Positions 17,078 to 26,493 of a DNA stretch of 64,000 bases are shown one piece after another. The notes under the pieces are model-generated. The model saw only the letters and a list, made by a program, of their open reading frames with translations, was not told the DNA's origin and searched no databases. A program made the translations under genes and the position numbers. The DNA is taken from positions 1-64,000 of the forward strand of contig NZ_JAMOLN010000011.1 in the NCBI RefSeq assembly GCF_024448165.1, in the 5' to 3' direction. Within the stretch, counting starts at the first letter, position 1. Each line of letters begins with the position of its first letter. This stretch comes from Streptomyces longispororuber (lineage in GTDB: Bacteria; Actinomycetota; Actinomycetes; Streptomycetales; Streptomycetaceae).

Positions 17078-18562
17078 TCACCCGGTGACGACCGGATTCA
17101 CCACCCAGTCGGGGTGGCCCGGCATCGGCGGGGTCGTGGCGCCGTAGAGCCACGGACGGAGGAAGCCGGACAGGTCCTGGCCCGCGACCTTCGAGGCCAG
17201 CGCGATGTAGTCGGCCGTCGAGGCGGTTTCGCCCCGGTACCGGGCGAACCAGGCTCGCTCGATCTTCTGGAACGTGTCCGCGCCGACCTGCGCGCGCAGC
17301 GCGTACAGGACGAGCGCCGAGCCGTCGTAGCGCATCCGCTTGAAGAGGTTCGGCTCGGTCGGTTCGGCGGGCGCGCCGTAGTCGTGGCGCCACTGGTCGT
17401 GGTTCTCGTACGCCGTCCTCATCGCGGCCTCGAAGCTGTCGCCGCCGTGCTCCTCGGAGTACCAGCGCTCGTAGAAGCGGGCGTGGCCCTCGCTGAGCCA
17501 GAGGTCCGACCAGGTCGCGATGCCCACGCTGTCGCCGAGCCACTGGTGGGTGAGCTCGTGCACCAGATTGCGCTCCGCGTCGACCTTGGTGCCGAGGAGG
17601 TCCGCCTTCGGGACCAGGGACAGGGTCTGCGTCTCCAGCGCCACCCCGAGGTCGGTGTCGCCGACCAGGACGCCGTACCGGTTGAACGGGTACGGCCCCA
17701 GCTTCTCCCGCAGCCACCGCAGGTGGTCGGGCGTCAGATCGCGGTACTGCTTGGTCGGGGCGACCAGCGCCGTCGGGACGACGTCGCGCACGGCGATCCC
17801 GTCGAGTCCCTTGCTGTCGATCAACCGGAAGTCCCCGATGGCCAGTTGGACCAGCTGGGTGGCGACCGGCTGCTCGGACTCGTACGTCCAGCGGACCCGG
17901 CCGCCGGGGCGCTCGGCCTTGTCGGTCAGCCTGCCGTTGGCCACGGCGGTCCGGTCGGCGGGGGTCGTGACGCGGAAGGTGAACGGGGCGCGCTGACTGG
18001 GGTGGTCGTTCGACGGGAAGATCATCTTGGCGCCGTTGGGCTGCGGGTACAGGACCGTGCCGTCGGGCGTCGGTATCCAGCCGTAGTCCTCGATCGCGTC
18101 GTCGCGGTGCCGCAGCTGCGTCGGATCGGCGGTGTAGTAGACCTTGACGGTGAACGAACTGCCTCTGGTGAGGGGTGACTTGGGTGTGACGACGAGTTCG
18201 TCGCCGTCGCGCCGGGTCTGGGCCGGGCGGCCGTTCACGGTGACGCGGCCCAGCTCGTTGCCCGCGAAGTCCAGGTCGAAGCGGGACAGTGCCTGGGTCG
18301 CCGTGGCCCGGATCGTGGTCGACGCCGCGAACGGCGTCCTCGGTGCCTGCCAGTCGAAGTCGAGGGTGTAGTGGCGGACGGTGTAGCCGCCGTTCCCGTC
18401 GAGCGGGAACATCGGGTCGCCCAGGCCCGGTGCGCCGGGAGCGGGCGCGTCCTCGGCGGCGGCCTGCGAGACGGCTGCCGGGCCGGTCAGCGCGGCGGTG
18501 ACGGTGATCGCCGCGGCGAGCGCGAGGCGTGCGCTGCGGCGGGACGGCCGGTACGTGCTCAT
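17078..18562 (-). CDS. Secreted M1 family metallo-aminopeptidase
   Basis: A 494-residue zinc aminopeptidase. The M1 site is H335-E336-L-T-H339 with the third zinc ligand E358 (LWLSEG), exactly the HExxH-x18-E spacing. The substrate-anchoring segment is LGVALETQTLSL upstream. Start chosen at the ATG of MSTYRPSRRSARLALAAAI, giving a signal peptide (RR-SAR-LALAAAITVTAALTGPAA). The open frame extends 156 codons further without family-like sequence. It probably trims peptides outside the cell and is shorter than cytosolic PepN, as usual for secreted actinobacterial M1 enzymes. The divergent neighbour is a micro-membrane protein. Confidence 0.92.
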   Translation of the reverse strand: MSTYRPSRRSARLALAAAITVTAALTGPAAVSQAAAEDAPAPGAPGLGDPMFPLDGNGGYTVRHYTLDFDWQAPRTPFAASTTIRATATQALSRFDLDFAGNELGRVTVNGRPAQTRRDGDELVVTPKSPLTRGSSFTVKVYYTADPTQLRHRDDAIEDYGWIPTPDGTVLYPQPNGAKMIFPSNDHPSQRAPFTFRVTTPADRTAVANGRLTDKAERPGGRVRWTYESEQPVATQLVQLAIGDFRLIDSKGLDGIAVRDVVPTALVAPTKQYRDLTPDHLRWLREKLGPYPFNRYGVLVGDTDLGVALETQTLSLVPKADLLGTKVDAERNLVHELTHQWLGDSVGIATWSDLWLSEGHARFYERWYSEEHGGDSFEAAMRTAYENHDQWRHDYGAPAEPTEPNLFKRMRYDGSALVLYALRAQVGADTFQKIERAWFARYRGETASTADYIALASKVAGQDLSGFLRPWLYGATTPPMPGHPDWVVNPVVTG

Positions 18563-18749
18563 CGGGAACCTTCCGGTCGGAGGGATCGCGTCGCAGTGTG
18601 GGACGCACGGCGCGGCGGCCCGGTTGTACGTGACCAAGGTCTCGGCCGCGCGGCGGCGATCCGATGGCAAGGTGGAGGGGGCGCCGGAGGGGACCAGGGC
18701 GCCGCCGGGGGAGAGCCAGGACCAGCACCGCGACCCGAGCGAGACAGCC

Positions 18750-18908
18750 ATGACCGCAAGCTCCGCCACCGCCTCCACCACCGCTGCCGCCGCGCGGACC
18801 CGTACCGGCGGCCCCGAGGAGGACGGGCCCAAGATCCTCGAGCACGTCATGGGCTGGACCTTCGTCGTGGTCCTCGCGATGCTCGTCACGCAGCTCGGCT
18901 GGATGTGA
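18750..18908 (+). CDS. SCO1431 family micro-membrane protein
   Basis: A 52-residue protein: a Thr/Ala-rich N-terminus, the stretch GPKILEHVMGWTFVV and one transmembrane helix (about 35-52) ending at the C-terminus. This matches the small actinobacterial family named after SCO1431, whose gene lies in the same neighbourhood (hisG side chitinases, rbpA) in S. coelicolor. The ATG at 18750 follows a GAGCGAGA stretch. Function unknown. It is divergent from the M1 peptidase and 121 bp before a TetR gene. Confidence 0.8.
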   Translation: MTASSATASTTAAAARTRTGGPEEDGPKILEHVMGWTFVVVLAMLVTQLGWM

Positions 18909-19029
18909 CGGGGGCGTCGCCCGGCGCGACGTGACGCGTACCACTGCAGGCCCCGGGCGCACGGGCGAGAAGCGCCCCGGAAAGTGCCATACTGCGGCAT
19001 CCGCAAGGAGCCGGAGACCGGGACCGCCA

Positions 19030-19659
19030 TTGAACATCAGTCATCAGCGGACGCGCGGCACCGCCCGCTCGGCCGCTCGCCGCGCCGAACTCATCTCCAT
19101 CGGACGCAAGTTGTTCGCCGACACGTCCTACGACGCGCTGTCGATGGACGACATCGCCCGGCACGCGGGCGTCGCCAAGGGCCTGATCTACTACTACTTC
19201 ACGTCCAAGCGCGGCTACTACCTCGCGATCATCGAGGACTCCGTCGGTGACCTCGTGGACCGCGCGAACAGCACCGGGGGACTGGCCCCGGTCGACCGCG
19301 TGCACCGCACCGTCGACGGCTATCTGCGGTACGCCGAGCACCACCAGGCGGCCTACCGCGCGATCGTCACCGGTGGCGTCGGCTTCGACACCGAGGTGCA
19401 GGCCATCCGGGACGGGGTGCGCGAGGAGATGATCGCCACGATCGCCCAGGGCGCCTACGGCAGGCCGGAGGTGCCCGAGCTGGCCAGGACCGCCCTGCTC
19501 GGCTGGTTGTGCAGCGTCGAGGGCGTCACGCTCGACTGGATCGGCCGGCACGGGCTCGAACGGGACACCGTGCGCGCCCTGTTGGTCCGCACGCTCGTCG
19601 AGACCCTGCGGGTGATCGAGGAGTTCGAGCCGGCCTACCCGGCGCCCGCCCACCCCTGA
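19030..19659 (+). CDS. TetR/AcrR family regulator
   Basis: A 209-residue repressor-type protein. The N-terminal helix-turn-helix is ALSMDDIARHAGVAKGLIYYYFTSKRGYYLAIIE (about 38-70) and is followed by an all-helical ligand domain. The likely start is the TTG at 19030 (MNISHQRTRG), but an ATG at 18931 in the same frame cannot be excluded; AAGGAG stands 21 bases before the TTG. No structural gene is obviously coupled. The neighbours are a convergent chitinase and the upstream SCO1431-like gene, so its target may be itself or a distant gene. Confidence 0.8.
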   Translation: MNISHQRTRGTARSAARRAELISIGRKLFADTSYDALSMDDIARHAGVAKGLIYYYFTSKRGYYLAIIEDSVGDLVDRANSTGGLAPVDRVHRTVDGYLRYAEHHQAAYRAIVTGGVGFDTEVQAIRDGVREEMIATIAQGAYGRPEVPELARTALLGWLCSVEGVTLDWIGRHGLERDTVRALLVRTLVETLRVIEEFEPAYPAPAHP

Positions 19660-19670
19660 GCGCACGGGAA

Positions 19671-19701
19671 GGGCGGGGCCCGGCGCACCGGAACCCCGCC
19701 C
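19671..19701. terminator. Bidirectional hairpin between TetR and chitinase genes
   Basis: GGGCGGGG (19671-19678) pairs with CCCCGCCC (19694-19701), and the loop itself contains CCGG-CGCA-CCGG, extending the stem. The flanking genes are convergent. Confidence 0.7.
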
Positions 19702-19723
19702 GATCTCCCTGCGACGACAGGCC

Positions 19724-20965
<1,242 letters not shown>

Positions 20966-21025
20966 CGTGTCTCCTCGTGGGGGGAGGGGAGCGTGGGGGA
21001 AGTGGTGCTGTGGACCTGCCGCCGC

Positions 21026-21067
21026 ACCTTAGGAGGACTAGACCAGTGGGGTCAATGGTCCGAACCA
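21026..21067 (-). promoter_or_regulatory. Second chitinase promoter with paired 12-bp repeats
   Basis: On the minus strand TGGTTCGGACCA (21067-21056) and TGGTCTAGTCCT (21045-21034) are separated by 10 bp. The -35 TTGACC (21055-21050) abuts the first repeat, and -10 TAAGGT (21031-21026) follows an 18-bp spacer. The second repeat is identical to that in the first chitinase promoter. The rest of the 329-bp gap to 21294 holds an RBS (AGGGAGGAGA) for the acyl-CoA dehydrogenase and nothing else clear. Confidence 0.85.
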
Positions 21068-21294
21068 ATTTCCCCGGTTCCTTCACGGGTGACGACCGCC
21101 TCACGAAAAACTTGGAGTAAGCGGTCGTTAACTAGTGACGAGAGGCCCCGGATCGGGAATACTCAACACGCCGCAGCCGCTGGTCAGCCCCATCCGAGAC
21201 CCGGAGAGGCAGCATCGGCTCGGTAGTGACCACCCGGCGGCACAGCCCCACCCCGGCGCGCCGCCGCAGCGCCCCCAGGGAGGAGAGCGTCGCC

Positions 21295-22458
21295 ATGCCG
21301 GAGCCAGGAGTCGAGCGTCAGCTGCCGACGGACGAAGCTCAGGACCTGATTCAGCTGGTCCGTGACATCGCGCAGCGGGAGATCGTCCCGCCCGCGGCCG
21401 AGGAGGAGGACGCGGGCCGGTTCCCGCGCGAGACCTTCACCCTGCTCTCCTCGTCAGGACTGCTCGGACTTCCGTACGACGGGGAGTTCGGCGGCGGCGA
21501 CCAGCCGTACGAGGTCTACCTCCAGGTCCTGGAGGAGCTCGCGGCCGCCCGCCTCACGGTGGGCCTCGGCGTCAGCGTGCACTCGCTGTCCTGCCACGCC
21601 CTCGCCAACTTCGGCACGAAGGAGCAGCGCTCGGAGCACCTGCCCGACATGCTCGGCGGCGGACTGCTCGGCGCGTACTGCCTCTCCGAGCCGTCGTCGG
21701 GATCGGACGCCGCGTCGCTGCGCACGAAGGCGGTGCGCGACGGGGGCGACTGGGTGCTCACCGGGACCAAGGCCTGGATCACGCACGGCGGCGTCGCCGA
21801 CTTCTACACGGTCCTGGCGCGCAGCGGCGGCGAGGGCGCACGCGGCATCACGGCGTTCCTGGTGCCGGGTGACGCCGAGGGGCTGAGCGCGGCGGCGCCG
21901 GAGAAGAAGATGGGCATGAAGGGCTCGCCCACCGCCCAGGTTCACTTCGACGGGGTGCGGATCAGCGACGCGCGGCGCATCGGGGACGAGGGGCAGGGCT
22001 TCCAGATCGCCCTCTCCGCGCTCGACTCGGGACGGCTCGGCATCGCGGCCTGCGCGATCGGCGTGGCGCAGGCGGCGCTCGACGCGGCCGTGGCGTACGC
22101 GAAGGACCGGTCCCAGTTCGGCCGCCCCATCGCCGATTTCCAGGGACTTCGCTTCATGCTCGCGGACATGGCGACGCAGATCGAGGCAGGGCGCGCCCTG
22201 TACCTGTCGGCGGCCCGGCTGCGGGACGCGGGCCGGCCGTTCTCCAAGCAGGCGGCCATGGCGAAGCTGCTGTGCACCGATGCCGCGATGAAGGTCACCA
22301 CGGACGCGGTGCAGGTCCTCGGCGGGTACGGCTACACCGCGGACTTCCCCGTCGAGCGGTTCATGCGCGAGGCCAAGGTGCTGCAGATCGTCGAGGGCAC
22401 CAATCAGATCCAGCGGATGGTCATCGCCCGTCACCTCGCGGGTCCGGAGACGCGCTGA
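21295..22458 (+). CDS. Acyl-CoA dehydrogenase
   Basis: A 387-residue flavoenzyme introducing the alpha,beta double bond into an acyl-CoA. Family signatures are AYCLSEPSSGSDAASLRTKA (FAD/substrate), KDRSQFGRPIADFQ and the C-terminal QVLGGYGYTADFPVERFMREAKVLQIVEGTNQIQ, which holds the catalytic glutamate IVEGTN. Start chosen at 21295 (MPEPGVERQLP) behind AGGGAGGAGA. It is monocistronic. The 3' end overlaps by 38 bp the end of a minus-strand gene. Chain-length specificity cannot be read. It is a short-chain-type dehydrogenase by overall length. Confidence 0.92.
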   Translation: MPEPGVERQLPTDEAQDLIQLVRDIAQREIVPPAAEEEDAGRFPRETFTLLSSSGLLGLPYDGEFGGGDQPYEVYLQVLEELAAARLTVGLGVSVHSLSCHALANFGTKEQRSEHLPDMLGGGLLGAYCLSEPSSGSDAASLRTKAVRDGGDWVLTGTKAWITHGGVADFYTVLARSGGEGARGITAFLVPGDAEGLSAAAPEKKMGMKGSPTAQVHFDGVRISDARRIGDEGQGFQIALSALDSGRLGIAACAIGVAQAALDAAVAYAKDRSQFGRPIADFQGLRFMLADMATQIEAGRALYLSAARLRDAGRPFSKQAAMAKLLCTDAAMKVTTDAVQVLGGYGYTADFPVERFMREAKVLQIVEGTNQIQRMVIARHLAGPETR

Positions 22459-22792
22459 ACTGACCGGTGCGCACGGTGGGCGCCACGAGCCGCGCCCACT
22501 CCGGGTCGTGCCGACCCGGCAGCGTCTTGCCGCGGTCGGCCCAGCTCGTGACCATGGCCCGGTAGATCGGCGGGTCGTGCGGCTGGAGCAGGGGCTGCTG
22601 CGGCTGCGGGTGAGCCTGGTGCTGGGGGTGCGCGGGGTGCTGTGCGGGCTGCAGGGGCTGCGGGTGCGCCTGATGTTGTTGGTGCTGCGGATGCTGCTGG
22701 TGCTGCTGATGAACCGATTCTGCGGCCACAGGTACGAGGATGCGCCTGCGCCGTCCGGTGGGCGCAGGGGCGGGTGTCTGCGTCGGGGTCAT
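22421..22792 (-). CDS. His/Gln/Pro-rich protein with a conserved C-terminal box
   Basis: A 123-residue protein. After an Arg-rich start, residues about 28-75 are low complexity, built from HQQHQQHPQHQQHQAHPQP-type repeats. The last 48 residues look like a real domain (IYRAMVTSWADRGKTLPGR and HDPEWARLVAP). I do not know a function. The His-rich stretch could bind metal or be just a flexible linker. The stop lies inside the 3' end of the acyl-CoA dehydrogenase gene (38-bp antisense overlap). Coding is inferred from the non-random C-terminal box. The repeat creates long shadow frames on the other strand. Confidence 0.55.
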   Translation of the reverse strand: MTPTQTPAPAPTGRRRRILVPVAAESVHQQHQQHPQHQQHQAHPQPLQPAQHPAHPQHQAHPQPQQPLLQPHDPPIYRAMVTSWADRGKTLPGRHDPEWARLVAPTVRTGQFSASPDPRGDGR

Positions 22793-22990
22793 GCCAGGTC
22801 AACGGGCGGGCGACGGAGCAGGTCACCGGTCGACGGATTCGAGCGTCAGTTCAGGACATAACCGTGCGCCGGGTCCGACCCGTCGAACATCTGGTCAGTA
22901 CCGACGAGCTGACGTACCGTCAACTCCGCCGCCGGGCAGGCCGTACCCCTCCGGGCGACGTCAACTGCCGTGCGCGCAGGGAGGATTGCT

Positions 22991-24118
22991 GTGGCCGACG
23001 ACGACCGTCCCGTGGCGTTCGACGAGTACCCCGTGCACCAGGTGCCGCTGTCGATGAAGCACGTCGCGACGAGCGACCGCAACGCCTACGACCGCTGCAT
23101 CTTCCACCTCTTCGACCCGGCCGGAGAGTTCCTCCTCATCCTCGGCCTGGGCGTCTACCCGAACCTCGGCGTGATCGACGCCTACGCCACCCTGCGCGTC
23201 GGCGACACCCTGCACGCCGCCCGCGCCTCGGACGCCCTGAGCGACGACAGCCGTACGCGGATGGAGGCCGGCCCGCTCCGCATCCACGTCGAGCGCCCGC
23301 TGAAGGACTTCGTCCTGACCTGCGCCGCCGACCCGGACGACCCCGACGGACTCGCGTACGAGATCCACTGGAGCGCCGACTTCCCCGCCCTGTGGGAACC
23401 GCACCACACCCAGCGCAGGGGCGGGCGCCTCATCTTGGAGGGCAAGCGGTTCGTGCAGGCGGGGCGGTGCGACGGCCGGCTGCGCATCGGCGGCCGGGAG
23501 ATCGAGGTGAGCGGCTGGACCGGGACCCGGGACCGGAGCTGGGGGGTGCGGCCGGTGCCCGGCGAGGAGGGCGGCCGCCTCGCCCAGGAGCACCCGACCG
23601 AGGGCTTCCACTGGATCTGGGCGCCGGTCCGCTTCGACGACCGCTTCCTGATGGTCGTCACCCAGGAGGACGCCGACGGCTTCCGCACCCTCAACGACGC
23701 CACGCTCGTCCGCGAGGGCCACCGCGACCGCCAACTCGGCTGGCCCCGGGCCGACATCACCTACCGCCCCGGCACCCGCCACCCCGAGAGCGCGGTCATC
23801 CACCTGACCGATCCGGCCGACGGCAAACCGCTCGAACTCGGCGTGGAGATCCTCGCCTCCTCGCCCCTCGCGGTCGGCGCCGGCTATCCGCCGGCCGACG
23901 ACTGGCAGCACGGCACCTGGCAGGGCCACGGCTGGACCGACCGCCGCAGCTACGACCTCTCCGACCCCTCGGCGCATCCCCTGGCCGCGTACGGAGTCAT
24001 CGACCACGCGGCCCGCTTCACCCTCGACGGGCAGGTCGGGCACGGCATCTTCGAGCACGGCAGCTTCGGCCGCCACGACCCGAGCGGCTTCACCGGCTTC
24101 GGCTCCGTGGCGCCCTGA
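22991..24118 (+). CDS. Unassigned beta-rich (CrtC/lipocalin-like) protein
   Basis: A 375-residue cytosolic-looking protein with no signal or membrane segment. It is rich in beta-strand-like segments with conserved-looking TRDRSWGVRPV, GFHWIWAPVRFDDRF and a C-terminal GFTGFGSVAP. The overall look recalls the CrtC/hydroxyneurosporene-hydratase-like or DUF7064/7065 lipocalin-fold proteins that often stand next to APH-like kinases in actinobacteria, but this is from memory. The GTG start at 22991 follows GGGAGG by about 6 bases. The next gene, an APH-like phosphotransferase, starts 27 bp after the stop, so the two are an operon and probably act on the same lipid or terpenoid-like substrate. Confidence 0.6.
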   Translation: MADDDRPVAFDEYPVHQVPLSMKHVATSDRNAYDRCIFHLFDPAGEFLLILGLGVYPNLGVIDAYATLRVGDTLHAARASDALSDDSRTRMEAGPLRIHVERPLKDFVLTCAADPDDPDGLAYEIHWSADFPALWEPHHTQRRGGRLILEGKRFVQAGRCDGRLRIGGREIEVSGWTGTRDRSWGVRPVPGEEGGRLAQEHPTEGFHWIWAPVRFDDRFLMVVTQEDADGFRTLNDATLVREGHRDRQLGWPRADITYRPGTRHPESAVIHLTDPADGKPLELGVEILASSPLAVGAGYPPADDWQHGTWQGHGWTDRRSYDLSDPSAHPLAAYGVIDHAARFTLDGQVGHGIFEHGSFGRHDPSGFTGFGSVAP

Positions 24119-24145
24119 CCGCCGCTCACGGAAGGGGAGTCACTG

Positions 24146-25249
24146 ATGGCGACAGCACCACGCCCCCGCACCAGCACCCGCGAGCCCGAGGAGATCGCCC
24201 AGCGGCTCACCGCCTGGCTGGGCCGCACGCTGCCCGGCGCGAAGGCGGTCGACGTCACCGTGCCCGAGTCCAACGGCATGTCGAGCGAGACCCTCCTCTT
24301 CGACATCGAGCACCCCCGGGCACCCGTGCGCGCCTGCGCGTTGCGGCTCGCCGCCGACCCGTCCGCGTACACCATCTTCCCCGTCTACGACATGCCGCGG
24401 CAGTACCGCACGATGCGCCTGGCCGCCGAGCGCACCGGCATCCCGGTGCCGCGCGTGCTGTGGTTGGAGGAGGACCACGGACCGCTCGGCGCGCCCTTCT
24501 TCGTCATGGAGCGGGTGGCCGGCCGGGTGCCGCCCGACGTCATGCCGTACACGTACGAGGGCAACTGGCTGCACGCCGCGACCGACGCCGAACGGGAGCG
24601 ACTGGAGGGCGCGAGCATCGGCGTCCTCGCCCGGCTGCACGACGGCGTGCCGGCGGCCGAGGCGGACTTCCTCGCGCTGCCGGGCGACGGCAGCCCGCTG
24701 CGCCGCCACGTCGAGGCCCAACGCGCCTACTACGCCTGGGTCGTCGACCGCCGCCCGCGCTCGCCGCTCATCGAGAGCGCCTTCGACCGGCTGGAGGAAC
24801 TCTGGCCGCGCGACGAGGGCGACGCCGTCCTCAACTGGGGAGACGCCCGGATCGGCAACATCATCTACGACGGCTTCGCGCCGGCCGCCGTCCTCGACTG
24901 GGAGATGGCGGCGCTCGCCCCGCGCGAGGTCGACCTCGGCTGGACCGTCTATCTGCACCGCTTCTTCCAGGACCTGACCGAGAGTTTCGGCCAGAGCGGC
25001 CTGCCGGACTTCCTGCGCCGCGACCGCGTCGAGGCCCGCTACGCCGAACTCACCGGCCACACCCCGCGCGACATGGACTTCCACACGCTCTACGCGGCCC
25101 TGCGGCACGCCGTCGTCATGCTCCGGGTCGCCTACCGCCAGGCGCACTTCGGCGAGGTCGCCGTGCCGGCGGATCCGGACACACTGATCCTGCACCACGG
25201 CAGCCTGCGGGCCATGGTGCAGGGCAGTTACTGGGACGACCTGGCCTGA
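24146..25249 (+). CDS. APH-like phosphotransferase family protein
   Basis: A 367-residue protein with the aminoglycoside/choline-kinase fold. The catalytic loop reads LNWGDARIGNIIYDG, followed by AVLDWEMAALAPREVDLGW (metal Asp). The N-lobe has SSETLLFDIEH. The first His of the usual HGDxxxxN motif is replaced by Trp (WGD), as in the Rv3168-like subfamily rather than resistance enzymes. It is coupled to the unassigned beta-rich protein upstream (27-bp gap, AGGGGAG RBS). Antibiotic resistance is not implied. A lipid or secondary-metabolite kinase is equally possible. It ends 9 bp from the convergent zinc-ribbon gene. Confidence 0.8.
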   Translation: MATAPRPRTSTREPEEIAQRLTAWLGRTLPGAKAVDVTVPESNGMSSETLLFDIEHPRAPVRACALRLAADPSAYTIFPVYDMPRQYRTMRLAAERTGIPVPRVLWLEEDHGPLGAPFFVMERVAGRVPPDVMPYTYEGNWLHAATDAERERLEGASIGVLARLHDGVPAAEADFLALPGDGSPLRRHVEAQRAYYAWVVDRRPRSPLIESAFDRLEELWPRDEGDAVLNWGDARIGNIIYDGFAPAAVLDWEMAALAPREVDLGWTVYLHRFFQDLTESFGQSGLPDFLRRDRVEARYAELTGHTPRDMDFHTLYAALRHAVVMLRVAYRQAHFGEVAVPADPDTLILHHGSLRAMVQGSYWDDLA

Positions 25250-25258
25250 GCGGCCGGG

Positions 25259-25702
25259 TCAGGCGGCGCGGCGGGAGGGCTGCTCCGGCACCCGGAAGGG
25301 GCGCGAGGCGGGGCCGCCGACGTGCGAGAAGGGCTGGGTGCGCCAGTCGAGTCCCTGAGGGAGCGTCAACAGCAGCGAGGTGTCCTGCTCCTGAGCGCCC
25401 GTCACCTCGTCGGCGGGCCGGGCGTCATCGGCCGAGCGGCCGGTGCCCGCGCACACGGTCAGCCCGAACGGGTTCCAGGGCGTGGCGCACAGCGCGTGCT
25501 CGGGCAGCACGTCCTCGTCCGCCAGGAGCGCGATCGGCTGGGCGCAGTCCGGGCAGATCACCCGGTACATCTCGAAGGTGTCGTACGCGTCGGTGTCGTC
25601 CCCGTCGAAGGCGTCGGGTTCGACGCCCTCCGGCTGGGGCTCGACGACCGTCTGCTTGCGGGTACGCGCGGCAGGGCGTCCGGGACGCTTCACACTCTGC
25701 AT
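25259..25702 (-). CDS. Hypothetical protein with a CPDC zinc-ribbon-like motif
   Basis: A 147-residue protein. It has a basic start (MQSVKRPGRPAARTRK), an acidic Asp-rich stretch (DAFDGDDTDAYDTFE), then YRVICPDCAQPIALLADEDVLPEHALCATPW, where CPDC and later cysteines could form a zinc ribbon. The C-terminal third is unstructured-looking. Start chosen at 25702 because residues upstream in the frame look random. I do not recognise a function. It is convergent with the APH-like gene and divergent from the AsnC-type regulator 247 bp away. Confidence 0.65.
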   Translation of the reverse strand: MQSVKRPGRPAARTRKQTVVEPQPEGVEPDAFDGDDTDAYDTFEMYRVICPDCAQPIALLADEDVLPEHALCATPWNPFGLTVCAGTGRSADDARPADEVTGAQEQDTSLLLTLPQGLDWRTQPFSHVGGPASRPFRVPEQPSRRAA

Positions 25703-25948
25703 GGGATTCTCCCCCTCGGGTGGGCCGGCCGCGGATGTCCATGGGGTGCGGCCTCGACCACAGCAAGCACTTCCCGCCCCGTCCTCGGGGTAATCGCCGC
25801 ATGCCGGTGGACACGGCCCGAAGGGTGTGGCGTTCGTCACATGCCGATTGCAGGTGCCGGGGACGCGGTAGGCGTAACGCCCGCATCCTGCCTTCTCCCG
25901 CGTCGCTCAGGTATCCGGGGGGATCAAGGGACCGGTAGGTTCGACGCC

Positions 25949-26389
25949 ATGGAGGAGCTCGACCGACAGATTGTGCAGCTGCTCGTCAAGGACGGGCGGA
26001 TGAGCTACACCGACCTGGGCAAGGCCACGGGCCTGTCCACGTCGGCCGTGCACCAGCGGGTGCGCCGCCTCGAGCAGCGCGGCGTGATCCGTGGCTACGC
26101 CGCGGTCGTCGACCCCGAGGCGGTCGGCCTGCCGCTCACCGCGTTCATCTCGGTGAAGCCGTTCGACCCGAGCGCCCCCGACGACATCGCGGAACGCCTC
26201 GCGGGCGTCCCCGAGATCGAGGCGTGCCACAGCGTGGCGGGCGACGAGAACTACATCCTGAAGGTGCGGGTCGAGACCCCGCACGAACTGGAGAACCTCC
26301 TGGCCCGGGTCCGCTCCCTGGCCGGCGTCTCGACCCGCACGACGGTGGTCCTCTCCACCCCGTACGAGGCCCGCCCGCCGCGCATCTGA
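25949..26389 (+). CDS. Lrp/AsnC family regulator
   Basis: A 146-residue feast/famine regulator. The helix-turn-helix covers MSYTDLGKATGLSTSAVHQRVRRLEQRGVI (about 18-47) and a RAM/ACT-like ligand domain spans about 65-140 (GVPEIEACHSVAGDENYILKVRV). The start at 25949 (MEELDRQIVQLL) is the family's usual beginning. It probably binds an amino acid and forms octamers. The following amidohydrolase gene starts 104 bp later on the same strand and may be part of its regulon. The divergent zinc-ribbon gene is another possibility. Confidence 0.9.
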   Translation: MEELDRQIVQLLVKDGRMSYTDLGKATGLSTSAVHQRVRRLEQRGVIRGYAAVVDPEAVGLPLTAFISVKPFDPSAPDDIAERLAGVPEIEACHSVAGDENYILKVRVETPHELENLLARVRSLAGVSTRTTVVLSTPYEARPPRI

Positions 26390-26493
26390 TCACCGGGCGC
26401 CTGCCCGCGGCCCGGGCGCGGTGATTCCGGCGTCCGGCGACAAAAGGGACCCCGGCCACGGGGCGGCGGTCGGGGCACGGGAAACTGGTCAGC

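Noticed and set aside
24146..25249. Aminoglycoside resistance gene
   Set aside because: The catalytic loop has WGD instead of HGD and the gene is coupled to an unrelated conserved protein. The APH fold alone does not imply resistance.
22642..25938. 1098-codon plus-strand frame
   Set aside because: It runs out of frame through the beta-rich and APH-like genes and is Arg/Pro/Gly-rich without motifs.
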